Positions 1 through 7,313 of a stretch of DNA of 13,531 bases are shown piece by piece. The position numbers and the translations under genes are program-made. The DNA lies in the NCBI GenBank assembly GCA_027592105.1, contig JAQCLA010000038.1, positions 1 to 13,531 of the forward strand, given 5' to 3'. Position 1 is the first letter of the stretch; the number at the start of each line of letters is the position of its first letter. Under the pieces are notes generated by a model, which saw nothing but the letters and a program-made list of their open reading frames with translations, did no database searches and had not been told where the DNA came from. This DNA comes from Pseudomonadota bacterium (GTDB taxonomy: Bacteria > Pseudomonadota > Alphaproteobacteria > Rhodobacterales > Rhodobacteraceae).

Positions 1-14
1 GCGACAGTTTTACC

Positions 15-365
15 TTAGGCGTCCGGGCCTTGGTCATCTTGAAAGGCATCGAGGGCGCGCCGATCACGCTTTGTCGGGCGCGGGCCGACGCGGGCCATCT
101 CGGGCGCGCCGGGTTCAGGGTCGGGTGTGAGATCCTCGAACAAACCCTGTGCCTCGCTGGCCGGACCCCGGCGCAGTCCAAGCGCCGTGATCTTGATCAC
201 ACGCACACGCGCACCTTGCGGAAAGGTCAGCACATCACCGGGCCTGACAGACGTCGCGGCTTTGCTGACCCGCTGGGCATTCACCCTGACCTGACCATCG
301 GTGACGATGCGGCTGGCCAAGCTGCGGGTTTTGAAAAACCGCGCCTGCCACAACCACTTGTCCAA
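15..365 (-). CDS. S4-domain RNA-binding protein (Hsp15/HslR-like)
   Basis: A small basic protein of 116 residues, read from a TTG codon. The N-terminus (DKWLWQARFFKTRSLA, residues 2-17), followed by a GQVRVNAQRV strand and RPGDVLTF (41-48), is the S4 RNA-binding fold typical of Hsp15-like proteins. Family members bind structured rRNA, and E. coli Hsp15 acts on stalled 50S subunits; that role is inferred here. The C-terminal RPTKRDRRALDAFQ stretch (97-110) is a basic tail typical of the alphaproteobacterial members. The frame stays open upstream of the TTG into the helicase 3' end, but offers only CTG at 392 or ATT, and no clear ribosome binding site is visible, so the exact start is uncertain. 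It follows the helicase stop by about 23 bp and is probably co-transcribed with it. Confidence 0.85.
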   Translation of the reverse strand: MDKWLWQARFFKTRSLASRIVTDGQVRVNAQRVSKAATSVRPGDVLTFPQGARVRVIKITALGLRRGPASEAQGLFEDLTPDPEPGAPEMARVGPRPTKRDRRALDAFQDDQGPDA

Positions 366-388
366 ACGTGCCGCGGGCTGGTGTTCGG

Positions 389-3361
389 TCAGGATTTGCC
401 TTTCAGCCCGGCCAATGCTTGGGCGAAGGGATTGTCGGGATCGATCCGGTCACGCTTTTCAGGGCGCGCGCTGAAGGTCTTGGGGCTTTCCTCGCGCGGG
501 GGCTTGGCGCCTTTTCCGCGGGGCGGCTTTCCGCCTTTGCCGCCTTTGCCCTGTGGCTTGTTGGCCCCATCAAAGCGGGGTTTTGCCCCCTCTTCGCGGG
601 GTTTGCCGCCATCGCCACGCCGTTGCTGGCCACGCGGGCCATTGCCCTGCCGACGGGGCGCCCAAGTGAAGGTATAAAAAACCTCAAGCTCGACTGCTGC
701 TGCCTGTTCACCGGGCTGCTCATCTGGGGCTTCTTCCGGGGGGCTTGGCGGTGCCTCGTCGGGGTTTTCAACGGGTTGCTCGACCGGGGTTTCGACCGGT
801 ACCTCGACCGGGGGGGCGAGGGGCACTTCGGCCAGGGTGTCGCCGGGGATTTCGGTCGGAACCTCCGAAGGGTCGCCGACTGTGTCTTGTGCGACGGCAA
901 CTACAAGGGCGGCCTTGACCTTGGGCCTTTCGCCACGCTCGCCACGATAGCCCAGACCGGCCATCAGATCGGCGAATTGATCAAGCGTCAGCCCGGTGAT
1001 CGAGAGCATATCGGCACTGGCCTCGAACCCGCCGCGTGTATCCTTGTTGCGCAGCATATCGGCCAGACGTTCCAGCATGTCGATGCGAATCGCGCGCAGC
1101 CCTGCGGGGCGATAACCCGACATGGTGTAATAGCCCTGCGGCTGCTGGGCATCATGGGCGATGGTCACCAGACCGGGTGGCGGGCTTTCGGGGAAGATAT
1201 CCAAGCCCTGCGACAGGCCCCAAAGCACCAAGCGCAACCGCGTCGGCGCAGGCTTGAGCAAAAGCGGCTGGAAAATGGTGAATTGGCCAAAGCGCACGCC
1301 ATGCTTGCGCAATTGACCGCGCGCCTCTTGATCGAGCGCCTTGATGTCATCGCCGATCTCGGCGCGCGCCACGATCCCGAAGCTTTCGAGCAGGCGAAAG
1401 GCCACGCCGCGTGCGAGCCCGGTGATCGCCTCGTCGCGCGACAGCGCCAAAAGCGGTTCGAACTGCGCCGCGATCCGACGATCAATGAAATGCTGCAAGC
1501 GGCGTTGGACCTTTTGCATCACCTCTGGCCCGGCATCTTCGTCGACAAAGGCCTCGGCCACAGGCTTGAGCGCGTCATCCCCGCGCACCAGCTTGCCGAT
1601 GGCCTGATCACCCCACATCAGCCCGCCCTGTTCGGTCAGGTCGAATTCCGTATCGGGCGCGTTATAGAAACGATCGGCGCGCAGGTGGAATTCAGGGCGC
1701 AGTGCCGCAAGGGCTGCTTGCCGCAGTGTCTTGGCCTCATCAGGTCCGGTGGTCTGATCCTGGCGGAAGCGGAAACCCTCGATCCGGCCGAGGATCTGGC
1801 CCTCGACACTCACTTCACCCTTGTCGTTCACGTCAGCCACCAGGCTCTCCTTCTGTTTCAACCGGCGAAGCAAAACGCTTGTCCGCCGGTCGACAAATCT
1901 TTGTGTCAGCGCACCATGAAGGGCGTCGGACAGGCGATCTTCTACGGCACGGGTGGCCTCACGCCAATGGGTAACATCATCGACCCATGCATCGCGTTGC
2001 GCGACATAGGTCCATGTGCGGATAAACGCCAAGCGTTTCGACAATGTGTCGATATCGCCCTCGACCCGGTCGATGCGCTTGACCTGACGGGCCAGCCAAT
2101 CGTCGGGCACCCGGCCCAACTCCTGCAGAAAGTCAAAGATCCGACCCAAAAGCTCGGCATGCTCGGTGTGGCTGATGCCGCGGAAATCGGGGATGCGGCA
2201 CACATCCCACAGCAGCTTCACATCATGGGCCGATGAAAAACGTGCGCGCATATCATCGCGTCCAGCGATGGTTTTGAGCGCCATCAAATCATCGGCTTCG
2301 CGCGCGCGGGTCAGCCATTCATCATTGGTATGCTCTTCCAAAGAGCCGATCAATCGCCCGACCGAGCCGAACTCCAACTGCGCATTGCGCCAGTAAAGCT
2401 TGCGCAAAGGCGCAAAGCGATGCTCTTGGATCGCCTTGGCCAGATCCTCGTCAAGCGGCGGTGCCTCGCCCGTGACGCCAAAGGTGCCGTCTTGGGTGTA
2501 GCGCCCGGCGCGCCCGGCGATCTGGGCCAATTCATTGGGCATCAATTCGCGCATCTTGCGCCCATCGAATTTGCGCAGGCCCGAAAACGCGACATGCCCG
2601 ATGTCGAGGTTCAACCCCATCCCGATCGCATCGGTGGCCACCAGAACATCGACATCGCCGTTTTGGTAAAGCTCGACCTGCGCGTTGCGCGTGCGCGGCG
2701 AAAGCGCGCCCATCACGACCGCGGCACCGCCCTTTTGGCGGCGCAGCAACTCGGCCATGGCATAAAGATTTTCGACCGAGAAACCGACGATCGCGCTGCG
2801 CGGTGGCATCCGGCTGATCTTTTTCGAGCCGGTATAGAGCAGTTCCGAGAATCGCTCGCGGCTCAGAAACTCTGCGCGCGGCACGAGGGCGGCGATGGCC
2901 CCACGCATCGTGGTGGCCCCAAGAAAAAGGGTCTCGTGGCGGCCACGCGCATGCAATAGCCGGTCGGTAAAGACATGGCCACGCTCGGGGTCGGCGCACA
3001 GCTGGATCTCGTCGATGGCGACGAAATCGGCCCCGATACCAACTGGCATCGCCTCGACGGTGCAGACCCAATATTGCGCGCGTTCTGGCACGATGCGCTC
3101 TTCGCCCGTGACCAGCGCCACGACCGAGGGGCCGCGCATGCCCACGATCCGGTCATAAACCTCGCGCGCCAATAGCCTGAGCGGCAGGCCGATGATGCCC
3201 GTGCGATGGGCAAGCATCCGCTCGATCGCATAATGGGTTTTTCCGGTATTGGTCGGGCCAAGCACCGCGGCGATGCGGCTTTTGCCCAGAATGCTGCCGT
3301 CCATCTGTTCGCGGCCTTTGTCCCTGACCTTGCGGCAAATGTCGTCAGAGCGCCGCGCCAT
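389..3361 (-). CDS. SUV3-like superfamily 2 RNA helicase with long low-complexity tail
   Basis: A 990-residue ATP-dependent helicase related to mitochondrial degradosome helicase SUV3. Visible motifs are Walker A GPTNTGKT (35-42), motif II DEIQ (117-120), motif III LGATT (about 148-152), motif V ATDAIGMGLN (242-251) and motif VI QIAGRAGR (280-287). The middle (about 300-820) is the helical SUV3-type region. From about residue 826 the protein becomes a Pro/Glu/Val-rich acidic segment (VEVPVETPVEQPVENP). A short conserved-looking stretch (VELEVFYTFTWAPRR, about 885-898) follows, then a basic Gly/Lys/Arg tail, ending DPDNPFAQALAGLKGKS. The family unwinds RNA and works with exoribonucleases; the bacterial role is inferred. 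Its ATG lies inside the end of the TPR gene (17-bp overlap), without a clear Shine-Dalgarno. Met20 (3304), with AAAGG about 10 bases ahead, is an alternative start. Confidence 0.88.
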   Translation of the reverse strand: MARRSDDICRKVRDKGREQMDGSILGKSRIAAVLGPTNTGKTHYAIERMLAHRTGIIGLPLRLLAREVYDRIVGMRGPSVVALVTGEERIVPERAQYWVCTVEAMPVGIGADFVAIDEIQLCADPERGHVFTDRLLHARGRHETLFLGATTMRGAIAALVPRAEFLSRERFSELLYTGSKKISRMPPRSAIVGFSVENLYAMAELLRRQKGGAAVVMGALSPRTRNAQVELYQNGDVDVLVATDAIGMGLNLDIGHVAFSGLRKFDGRKMRELMPNELAQIAGRAGRYTQDGTFGVTGEAPPLDEDLAKAIQEHRFAPLRKLYWRNAQLEFGSVGRLIGSLEEHTNDEWLTRAREADDLMALKTIAGRDDMRARFSSAHDVKLLWDVCRIPDFRGISHTEHAELLGRIFDFLQELGRVPDDWLARQVKRIDRVEGDIDTLSKRLAFIRTWTYVAQRDAWVDDVTHWREATRAVEDRLSDALHGALTQRFVDRRTSVLLRRLKQKESLVADVNDKGEVSVEGQILGRIEGFRFRQDQTTGPDEAKTLRQAALAALRPEFHLRADRFYNAPDTEFDLTEQGGLMWGDQAIGKLVRGDDALKPVAEAFVDEDAGPEVMQKVQRRLQHFIDRRIAAQFEPLLALSRDEAITGLARGVAFRLLESFGIVARAEIGDDIKALDQEARGQLRKHGVRFGQFTIFQPLLLKPAPTRLRLVLWGLSQGLDIFPESPPPGLVTIAHDAQQPQGYYTMSGYRPAGLRAIRIDMLERLADMLRNKDTRGGFEASADMLSITGLTLDQFADLMAGLGYRGERGERPKVKAALVVAVAQDTVGDPSEVPTEIPGDTLAEVPLAPPVEVPVETPVEQPVENPDEAPPSPPEEAPDEQPGEQAAAVELEVFYTFTWAPRRQGNGPRGQQRRGDGGKPREEGAKPRFDGANKPQGKGGKGGKPPRGKGAKPPREESPKTFSARPEKRDRIDPDNPFAQALAGLKGKS

Positions 3362-3902
3362 TGAGCGCGCGGGTCACGCGCGCCACGGCTTCGTTTATTT
3401 CTTCGCGATGGGGATGTATAGCCTGTGCCGCTTGAAATGCGGCAAGGGCATGGTCCATCTCGCCAATATCCTCAAGCATGAAGCCCAAGCCCGTGAGCGC
3501 CCCGAAATGGCGCGGTTCTATCGCAAGTACACGGCCGATATCGGCGATCGACGGGCCGAAATGCTGCATCTCGAAAAAAAGCGTGGCGCGCGCGTTCCAG
3601 CCTTCAGCAAACTCGGGGGCGTGATCGGTCAACGCGGTGAAGTGGTTATAGGCCGCCGACAAATCTCCATCCGCCAAGGCCGCGCGCCCGCGCTCAAGCA
3701 AGTAATCCGCCGAGGCAGAGCCCGAGCGCGACCAGAGCATGACGATCTCATCTTCGACCACTTGCCAGTTGCGCAAATCGGGCTCAGCCAATCGGTCAAG
3801 CAGCGCATCGACGCGCGATTGCTCTTGCGCTCCCGCCATGATCGGCAAGAGGCACAGAAATGCCGCAAGGGCAGTGTTGTGAAGACGTGAAATCATCCGC
3901 AT
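3345..3902 (-). CDS. Periplasmic or secreted tetratricopeptide-repeat protein
   Basis: A 185-residue protein when started at the ATG at 3902; a second ATG lies two codons later at 3896. Both give a clean signal peptide: MRMISR, then a hydrophobic core NTALAAFLCLLPIMAG, and a likely cleavage after AGA before QEQS. The mature part holds about three TPR helix pairs (ADYLLERGRAALADGDLSAA, AEGWNARATLFFEMQHFGPS and FGALTGLGFMLEDIGEMDHA). These are protein-interaction repeats, so no enzymatic function can be read. A longer in-frame start at 4016 is rejected because it would overlap the divergent SCP2 gene and bury the signal peptide. The 3' end overlaps the helicase start by 17 bp, which suggests translational coupling. 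No strong ribosome binding site is visible. Confidence 0.82.
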   Translation of the reverse strand: MRMISRLHNTALAAFLCLLPIMAGAQEQSRVDALLDRLAEPDLRNWQVVEDEIVMLWSRSGSASADYLLERGRAALADGDLSAAYNHFTALTDHAPEFAEGWNARATLFFEMQHFGPSIADIGRVLAIEPRHFGALTGLGFMLEDIGEMDHALAAFQAAQAIHPHREEINEAVARVTRALNGAAL

Positions 3903-3985
3903 GTTGGCAAAGGTAGCATGTTCGCGCGGGCATTCCATATCAAACCCATGCGAGCGATCCGAGACATGTAACGAAGGAAAGACCA

Positions 3986-4276
3986 ATGAGCATGATTGAT
4001 GAAGCGGTCGCGGCATTGTCGGCCAAGCTGGCGGGCGGCTTCGACGGCTCGGCGAAATTCGTGATCGAGGGCGAGGGTGCCGTGATCGTCGATGGTGGCG
4101 GTGTGCGCGCAGCCGCTGACGGCGATGATGCCGATGTCACGATGACAGCCAGCGTTGATACCTTCCAAGGGATCTTGTCGGGCGATGTGAACCCGGCGAT
4201 GGCCTTCATGTCGGGCAAGCTCAAGCTCGATGGCGACATGGGCACGGCGATGCGTTTGGGCTCGGCGCTGGGCTGA
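3986..4276 (+). CDS. SCP2 sterol-binding domain protein
   Basis: A 96-residue single-domain protein matching the SCP2 sterol carrier fold: an N-terminal helix (MSMIDEAVAALSAKL), strands GSAKFVIEGEGAVIVDGGG and DADVTMTASVDTFQGILSG (about 48-66), then the typical NPAMAFMSGKLKLDGD segment (about 69-84) and a short C-terminal helix. SCP2 domains form a hydrophobic tunnel that binds lipids or acyl chains; the ligand here is unknown. The start is supported by GAAGGAAAG about five bases upstream of the ATG. Its stop overlaps the start of the lipase-like gene by one base (TGATG), so the two are probably translated together. The 83-bp gap to the divergent TPR gene must hold promoters for both, but no convincing boxes are visible. 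Confidence 0.9.
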   Translation: MSMIDEAVAALSAKLAGGFDGSAKFVIEGEGAVIVDGGGVRAAADGDDADVTMTASVDTFQGILSGDVNPAMAFMSGKLKLDGDMGTAMRLGSALG

Positions 4277-5244
4277 TGACCGGGGCGTCCTTGCAAAGCG
4301 CCCCTTACTTCCAAGATGTGGCCGAGGGGCCAGATGGTGCCGCCAGCTATTGGGTTCACGCCACCGATGGCACCCGGCTACGCATGGTCCATTGGCCCGG
4401 CGCGGACAAAGGGACCGTTTTGTTCTTTCCCGGTCGCACCGAGTATTGTGAGAAATACGCGCGCTTGGCCGATGACATGCAGGCCGCAGGCTACGGCATG
4501 GCAGCGTTTGACTGGCGCGGACAAGGGCTGGCTGACCGCCCGACCCACCGCGCCGACATGGGCCATGTCGCAAGCTTCGATGAATACCGCGCCGATGTGG
4601 CGGCTTTTGTCTCTGCCCTCGACGGATTGGGCGCGCCCAAACCTTGGTTCTTGATCGGCCATTCCATGGGGGGCGCCATCGGTCTACGCGCGCTGCATGA
4701 TGGGTTGCCCGTGCAAGCGGCAGCCTTTTCGGCGCCGATGTGGGATATCGCGATGCGCCCCGTGATCATGGCACTGCGTGGCGTGCTTTTGCCACTCACG
4801 TCGGCATTGGGGATGGGCCGCTCCTTTGCCGCGACCACCGGCCCCTACAAGGCGATGGCATTCGAGGATAATCCGCTGACCACGGACCGGGCGCAGTTCG
4901 CCTATATGGCCCGCCAATTGGCCCAATACCCTGAGCTGCGGCTTGGCGGCCCGTCAAACATGTGGGTGCGCGCAGCCTTGCAAGAAACTGCCGCACTCAT
5001 GGCGCGCCCTGCCCCCGATATGCCGACCCTGACCCTGATCGCGGGGCGCGAAAAGATCGTGGTCAATGCGGTCATTGAAACGCGGATGGCAAGCTGGCCC
5101 AAAGGGCGGCTGATCACCATCGACGGGGCCGAACATGAGTTGCTGTTCGAGGCCCCCACCCGCCGCCAAGCGGCCCTTGACGCGATCTTGGCCCATTTCG
5201 ACGCCCATCTTAGGCCGGAACCAGCAACCCGTTCTCAAGCTTGA
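4276..5244 (+). CDS. Alpha/beta hydrolase, lysophospholipase (PldB/monoacylglycerol lipase)-like
   Basis: A 322-residue serine hydrolase. The nucleophile elbow is GHSMGG (128-133, Ser130). The oxyanion-side segment FFPGRTEYCEKY (50-61) and DWRGQGLADRP (79-89) are typical of the lysophospholipase/monoacylglycerol lipase branch. The catalytic histidine is His287 in GAEHELL. The acid position, usually Asp in an A-x-x-D-x-I-V context, reads AGREKIV, so Glu259 probably takes that role. The family hydrolyses monoacyl lipids; the true substrate is unknown. It starts on the last base of the SCP2 stop codon, so a lipid-binding protein and a lipid esterase are produced together. The 3' end runs 35 bp into the convergent lolD gene. 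Confidence 0.88.
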   Translation: MTGASLQSAPYFQDVAEGPDGAASYWVHATDGTRLRMVHWPGADKGTVLFFPGRTEYCEKYARLADDMQAAGYGMAAFDWRGQGLADRPTHRADMGHVASFDEYRADVAAFVSALDGLGAPKPWFLIGHSMGGAIGLRALHDGLPVQAAAFSAPMWDIAMRPVIMALRGVLLPLTSALGMGRSFAATTGPYKAMAFEDNPLTTDRAQFAYMARQLAQYPELRLGGPSNMWVRAALQETAALMARPAPDMPTLTLIAGREKIVVNAVIETRMASWPKGRLITIDGAEHELLFEAPTRRQAALDAILAHFDAHLRPEPATRSQA

Positions 5245-5893
5245 TCCGGCGATCCATGCGCGCGGCAAGCGCAGGGTTATGGGTGGCGATCAACGCGGCC
5301 ATGCCGGTGTCGCGCACCAGACCCATCAGCGTGTCGAACACCGTGTCCGAAGTGACGGGATCAAGATTGCCCGTCGGCTCATCGGCCAGCAAAAGCTGCG
5401 GCTGATTGGCCAAGGCCCGACAAAAGGCTGCGCGCTGTTGCTCACCACCCGACATTTCGGCGGGGCGATGATCCATCCGCGCGGACAGGCCCACAGCCGC
5501 CAAAAGCACCTCGGCCCGCGCGCGCGCCTGTGCGGCGGCCACCCCATCGGCCAATTGTGGCAGCACGATATTCTCGGCCGCGCTGAACTCGGGCAGAAGA
5601 TGGTGGAATTGGTAGACAAACCCCACCAGCGACCGCCGCGCCGCCGTGCGCGCACTGTCGCTGGCGCGCGTCAAATCTTGGCCGCCGATGGCCACCCGCC
5701 CCGCATCGGGCGTGTCGAGCAGGCCGGCAATATGCAAAAGCGTGGATTTCCCCGCCCCTGATGGTGCGACCAGCGCCACCACTTCGCCCGGTGCGATGCT
5801 GAGCGAAGCACCGCGCAACACGCGCACCTCGCCCGGACGGCCAAGCTTGTAGCCCTTTTCGATACCCTCGAGCCGCAGCACCGCCTCATTCAT
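5210..5893 (-). CDS. lolD: Lipoprotein-releasing ABC transporter ATPase LolD
   Basis: A 227-residue ABC ATPase. Visible motifs are Walker A APSGAGKST (43-51), Q-loop Gln95 in FVYQFHHLLPEFSAAEN, signature SGGEQQR (148-154), Walker B LLLADEP (167-173) followed by TGNLD, and switch His205. The FHHLLPEFSAAENV-type stretch and TGNLD are characteristic of the LolD/MacB group, and the Lol permease directly upstream settles the assignment. LolD powers extraction of lipoproteins from the outer leaflet of the inner membrane for transfer to LolA. The first P-loop residue is Ala rather than the usual Gly. The ATG overlaps the permease stop (TATGAATGA, 8-bp overlap), so the genes are translationally coupled. 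The 3' end overlaps the convergent hydrolase gene. Confidence 0.95.
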   Translation of the reverse strand: MNEAVLRLEGIEKGYKLGRPGEVRVLRGASLSIAPGEVVALVAPSGAGKSTLLHIAGLLDTPDAGRVAIGGQDLTRASDSARTAARRSLVGFVYQFHHLLPEFSAAENIVLPQLADGVAAAQARARAEVLLAAVGLSARMDHRPAEMSGGEQQRAAFCRALANQPQLLLADEPTGNLDPVTSDTVFDTLMGLVRDTGMAALIATHNPALAARMDRRIKLENGLLVPA

Positions 5894-7175
5894 AGCGCAA
5901 TGCCTCGACCGGGTTCATCCGCGCCGCGCGCCGCGCCGGAAAGATGGTGACGACGAAAGACAGGCCCAGCGAAAGTGCGACCGCCGCCCCGACATCGCCC
6001 CATTCCAACCGCGCAGGTAGGCTGGAAATCAATCGCACCGACGGGTCCCAAACACCGCCCCCCGCGATCCAATTGACCGCGTTGAAGATCGGGTCGATCC
6101 AGATGGCAAAGGCACAGCCCAAAGTAACCCCTGCAAGCGTGCCCGCCACCCCGATGGATGCACCACAAAGAAAGAAGATCCGCAGCACCGACCCCTCGGA
6201 CAGGCCCATAGTGCGCAAAATGCCGATATCGCGCGACTTGTTCTTCACCAGCATGATGAGGCCCGACACGATGTTCATCGTCGCGATCAGCACAAGGATC
6301 GAGAGGATGATGAACATGATATTGTCCTCCATCTGCAGCGCCTGCAAAAAGGCCCCCGAGCTATCTTGCCATGTCCAGATCGCGACATCGCCTGCCGCCA
6401 TCATCACGGGCAGCACCATCTGATCGACCGCCTCGGGGTCGGCCAGAAAGACCTCGATCTCATCGGCCACGCCGTCGCGGTTGAAATACCCCTGCGCGAG
6501 ATCAAAGGGCATATAGACCCGCACCCGGTCGATATCCCAGCGCCCGACTTGGAAGATATAGACGATCTCATAGGCCGCGACGCGGGGGCTGGTGCCAAAG
6601 GGCGTGCGCGCCCCATCGGGCGAGATCAGGCGCAGCCGATCACCGACCTGCAGGCCCAATTCACGCGCCACACCCATGCCGATCGCGATCCCCTCTCCCG
6701 CGCCGAAGGCCGCCAGATCGCCCATCGCGCGCTCAGGGCTTGCCACAAGCGGCACATTGGCCAGATCGGCCGGCGCGATGCCGATCACCTCGACGCCCGC
6801 GTTGCGCCCCTCATGGCTGGCCATGACCTGACCGCGAATAACGGCGGCTGCGTGATCCACACCGGGCAAGGCGGCAATCGCCGAAGCGGCCGCTTCATAT
6901 TCTTCGAAACGGCGATCCGCACGGCCCGCGGCATCGAATTCGGTGCGGTCATAGACGCTGATATGGGCATTGGCCCCAAGGATCGTGCCCACGAATTCAT
7001 GCCGAAAGCCCGAGCGCACCGCGAGTGTGGCGATCAGCGCCGCCACCGCCAGCATGATGCCCAGAAAGCTGATCACCGTCATGGTGCTGACGCCGCCCTC
7101 GGCGCGGCGCGCGCGCAGGTAGCGCCAAGCAATCAGGAACTCGAAGCGGGAAAATGCTGGTGGAATGCGGGACAA
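5886..7175 (-). CDS. Lipoprotein-releasing ABC transporter permease (LolC/LolE/LolF family)
   Basis: A 429-residue inner-membrane protein with the MacB/FtsX-type layout. It has an N-terminal amphipathic stretch (FEFLIAWRYLRARRAEGG), TM1 (about 32-54), a large periplasmic domain (about 55-280), then TM2 (about 285-310), TM3 (about 330-360) and TM4 (about 395-413), ending in ARRAARMNPVEALRYE. The MNPVEALRYE end and the KNKSRDIGILRTMG loop (about 311-324) are hallmarks of the Lol permeases. Only one permease gene sits with lolD. That arrangement, known as LolF in bacteria lacking separate LolC and LolE, suggests a homodimer, but a second copy elsewhere cannot be excluded. The start is a TTG, supported by AGGAGA five bases upstream; no ATG lies close enough to replace it. 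Confidence 0.93.
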   Translation of the reverse strand: MSRIPPAFSRFEFLIAWRYLRARRAEGGVSTMTVISFLGIMLAVAALIATLAVRSGFRHEFVGTILGANAHISVYDRTEFDAAGRADRRFEEYEAAASAIAALPGVDHAAAVIRGQVMASHEGRNAGVEVIGIAPADLANVPLVASPERAMGDLAAFGAGEGIAIGMGVARELGLQVGDRLRLISPDGARTPFGTSPRVAAYEIVYIFQVGRWDIDRVRVYMPFDLAQGYFNRDGVADEIEVFLADPEAVDQMVLPVMMAAGDVAIWTWQDSSGAFLQALQMEDNIMFIILSILVLIATMNIVSGLIMLVKNKSRDIGILRTMGLSEGSVLRIFFLCGASIGVAGTLAGVTLGCAFAIWIDPIFNAVNWIAGGGVWDPSVRLISSLPARLEWGDVGAAVALSLGLSFVVTIFPARRAARMNPVEALRYE

Positions 7176-7198
7176 ACGGCTCTCCTATACACGAAGGG

Positions 7199-7227
7199 CA
7201 AGGTGGCCAGTTTAGCGGCGCTGTCAA
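7199..7227 (-). promoter_or_regulatory. Possible promoter for the Lol permease-lolD operon
   Basis: On the minus strand a perfect -35 hexamer TTGACA (7227-7222) is followed after 17 bases by ACCTTG (7204-7199), a poor -10 match. It lies about 24 bp ahead of the TTG start and its AGGAGA site. The -35 and spacing are good but the weak -10 makes this tentative. Confidence 0.3.
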
Positions 7228-7313
7228 GCATGCGCCCCCTTGGTGACGTTGCGGCCCATCTTGACCAAGGGGAAAATCCGCGCCCTGTTGCATCGCGGAT
7301 CGGGAGGGATACC

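Noticed and set aside
368..2236. 622-codon plus-strand open frame
   Set aside because: It is exactly antisense to the SUV3-like helicase, whose motifs are unmistakable. Long antisense frames are expected in GC-rich coding DNA, and its translation resembles no family.
3903..4016. Longer start for the TPR protein
   Set aside because: It would overlap the divergent SCP2 gene and place 38 unrelated residues ahead of a clear signal peptide.
7261..7289. TTGACC as a promoter -35 box for KAS III
   Set aside because: The -10 position at the correct spacing reads CCTGTT, which is not convincing.
6366..7313. 316-codon N-terminal extension of the KAS III frame
   Set aside because: It is antisense to the Lol permease. 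The family start with GGGAGGG at 7314 gives the normal protein.
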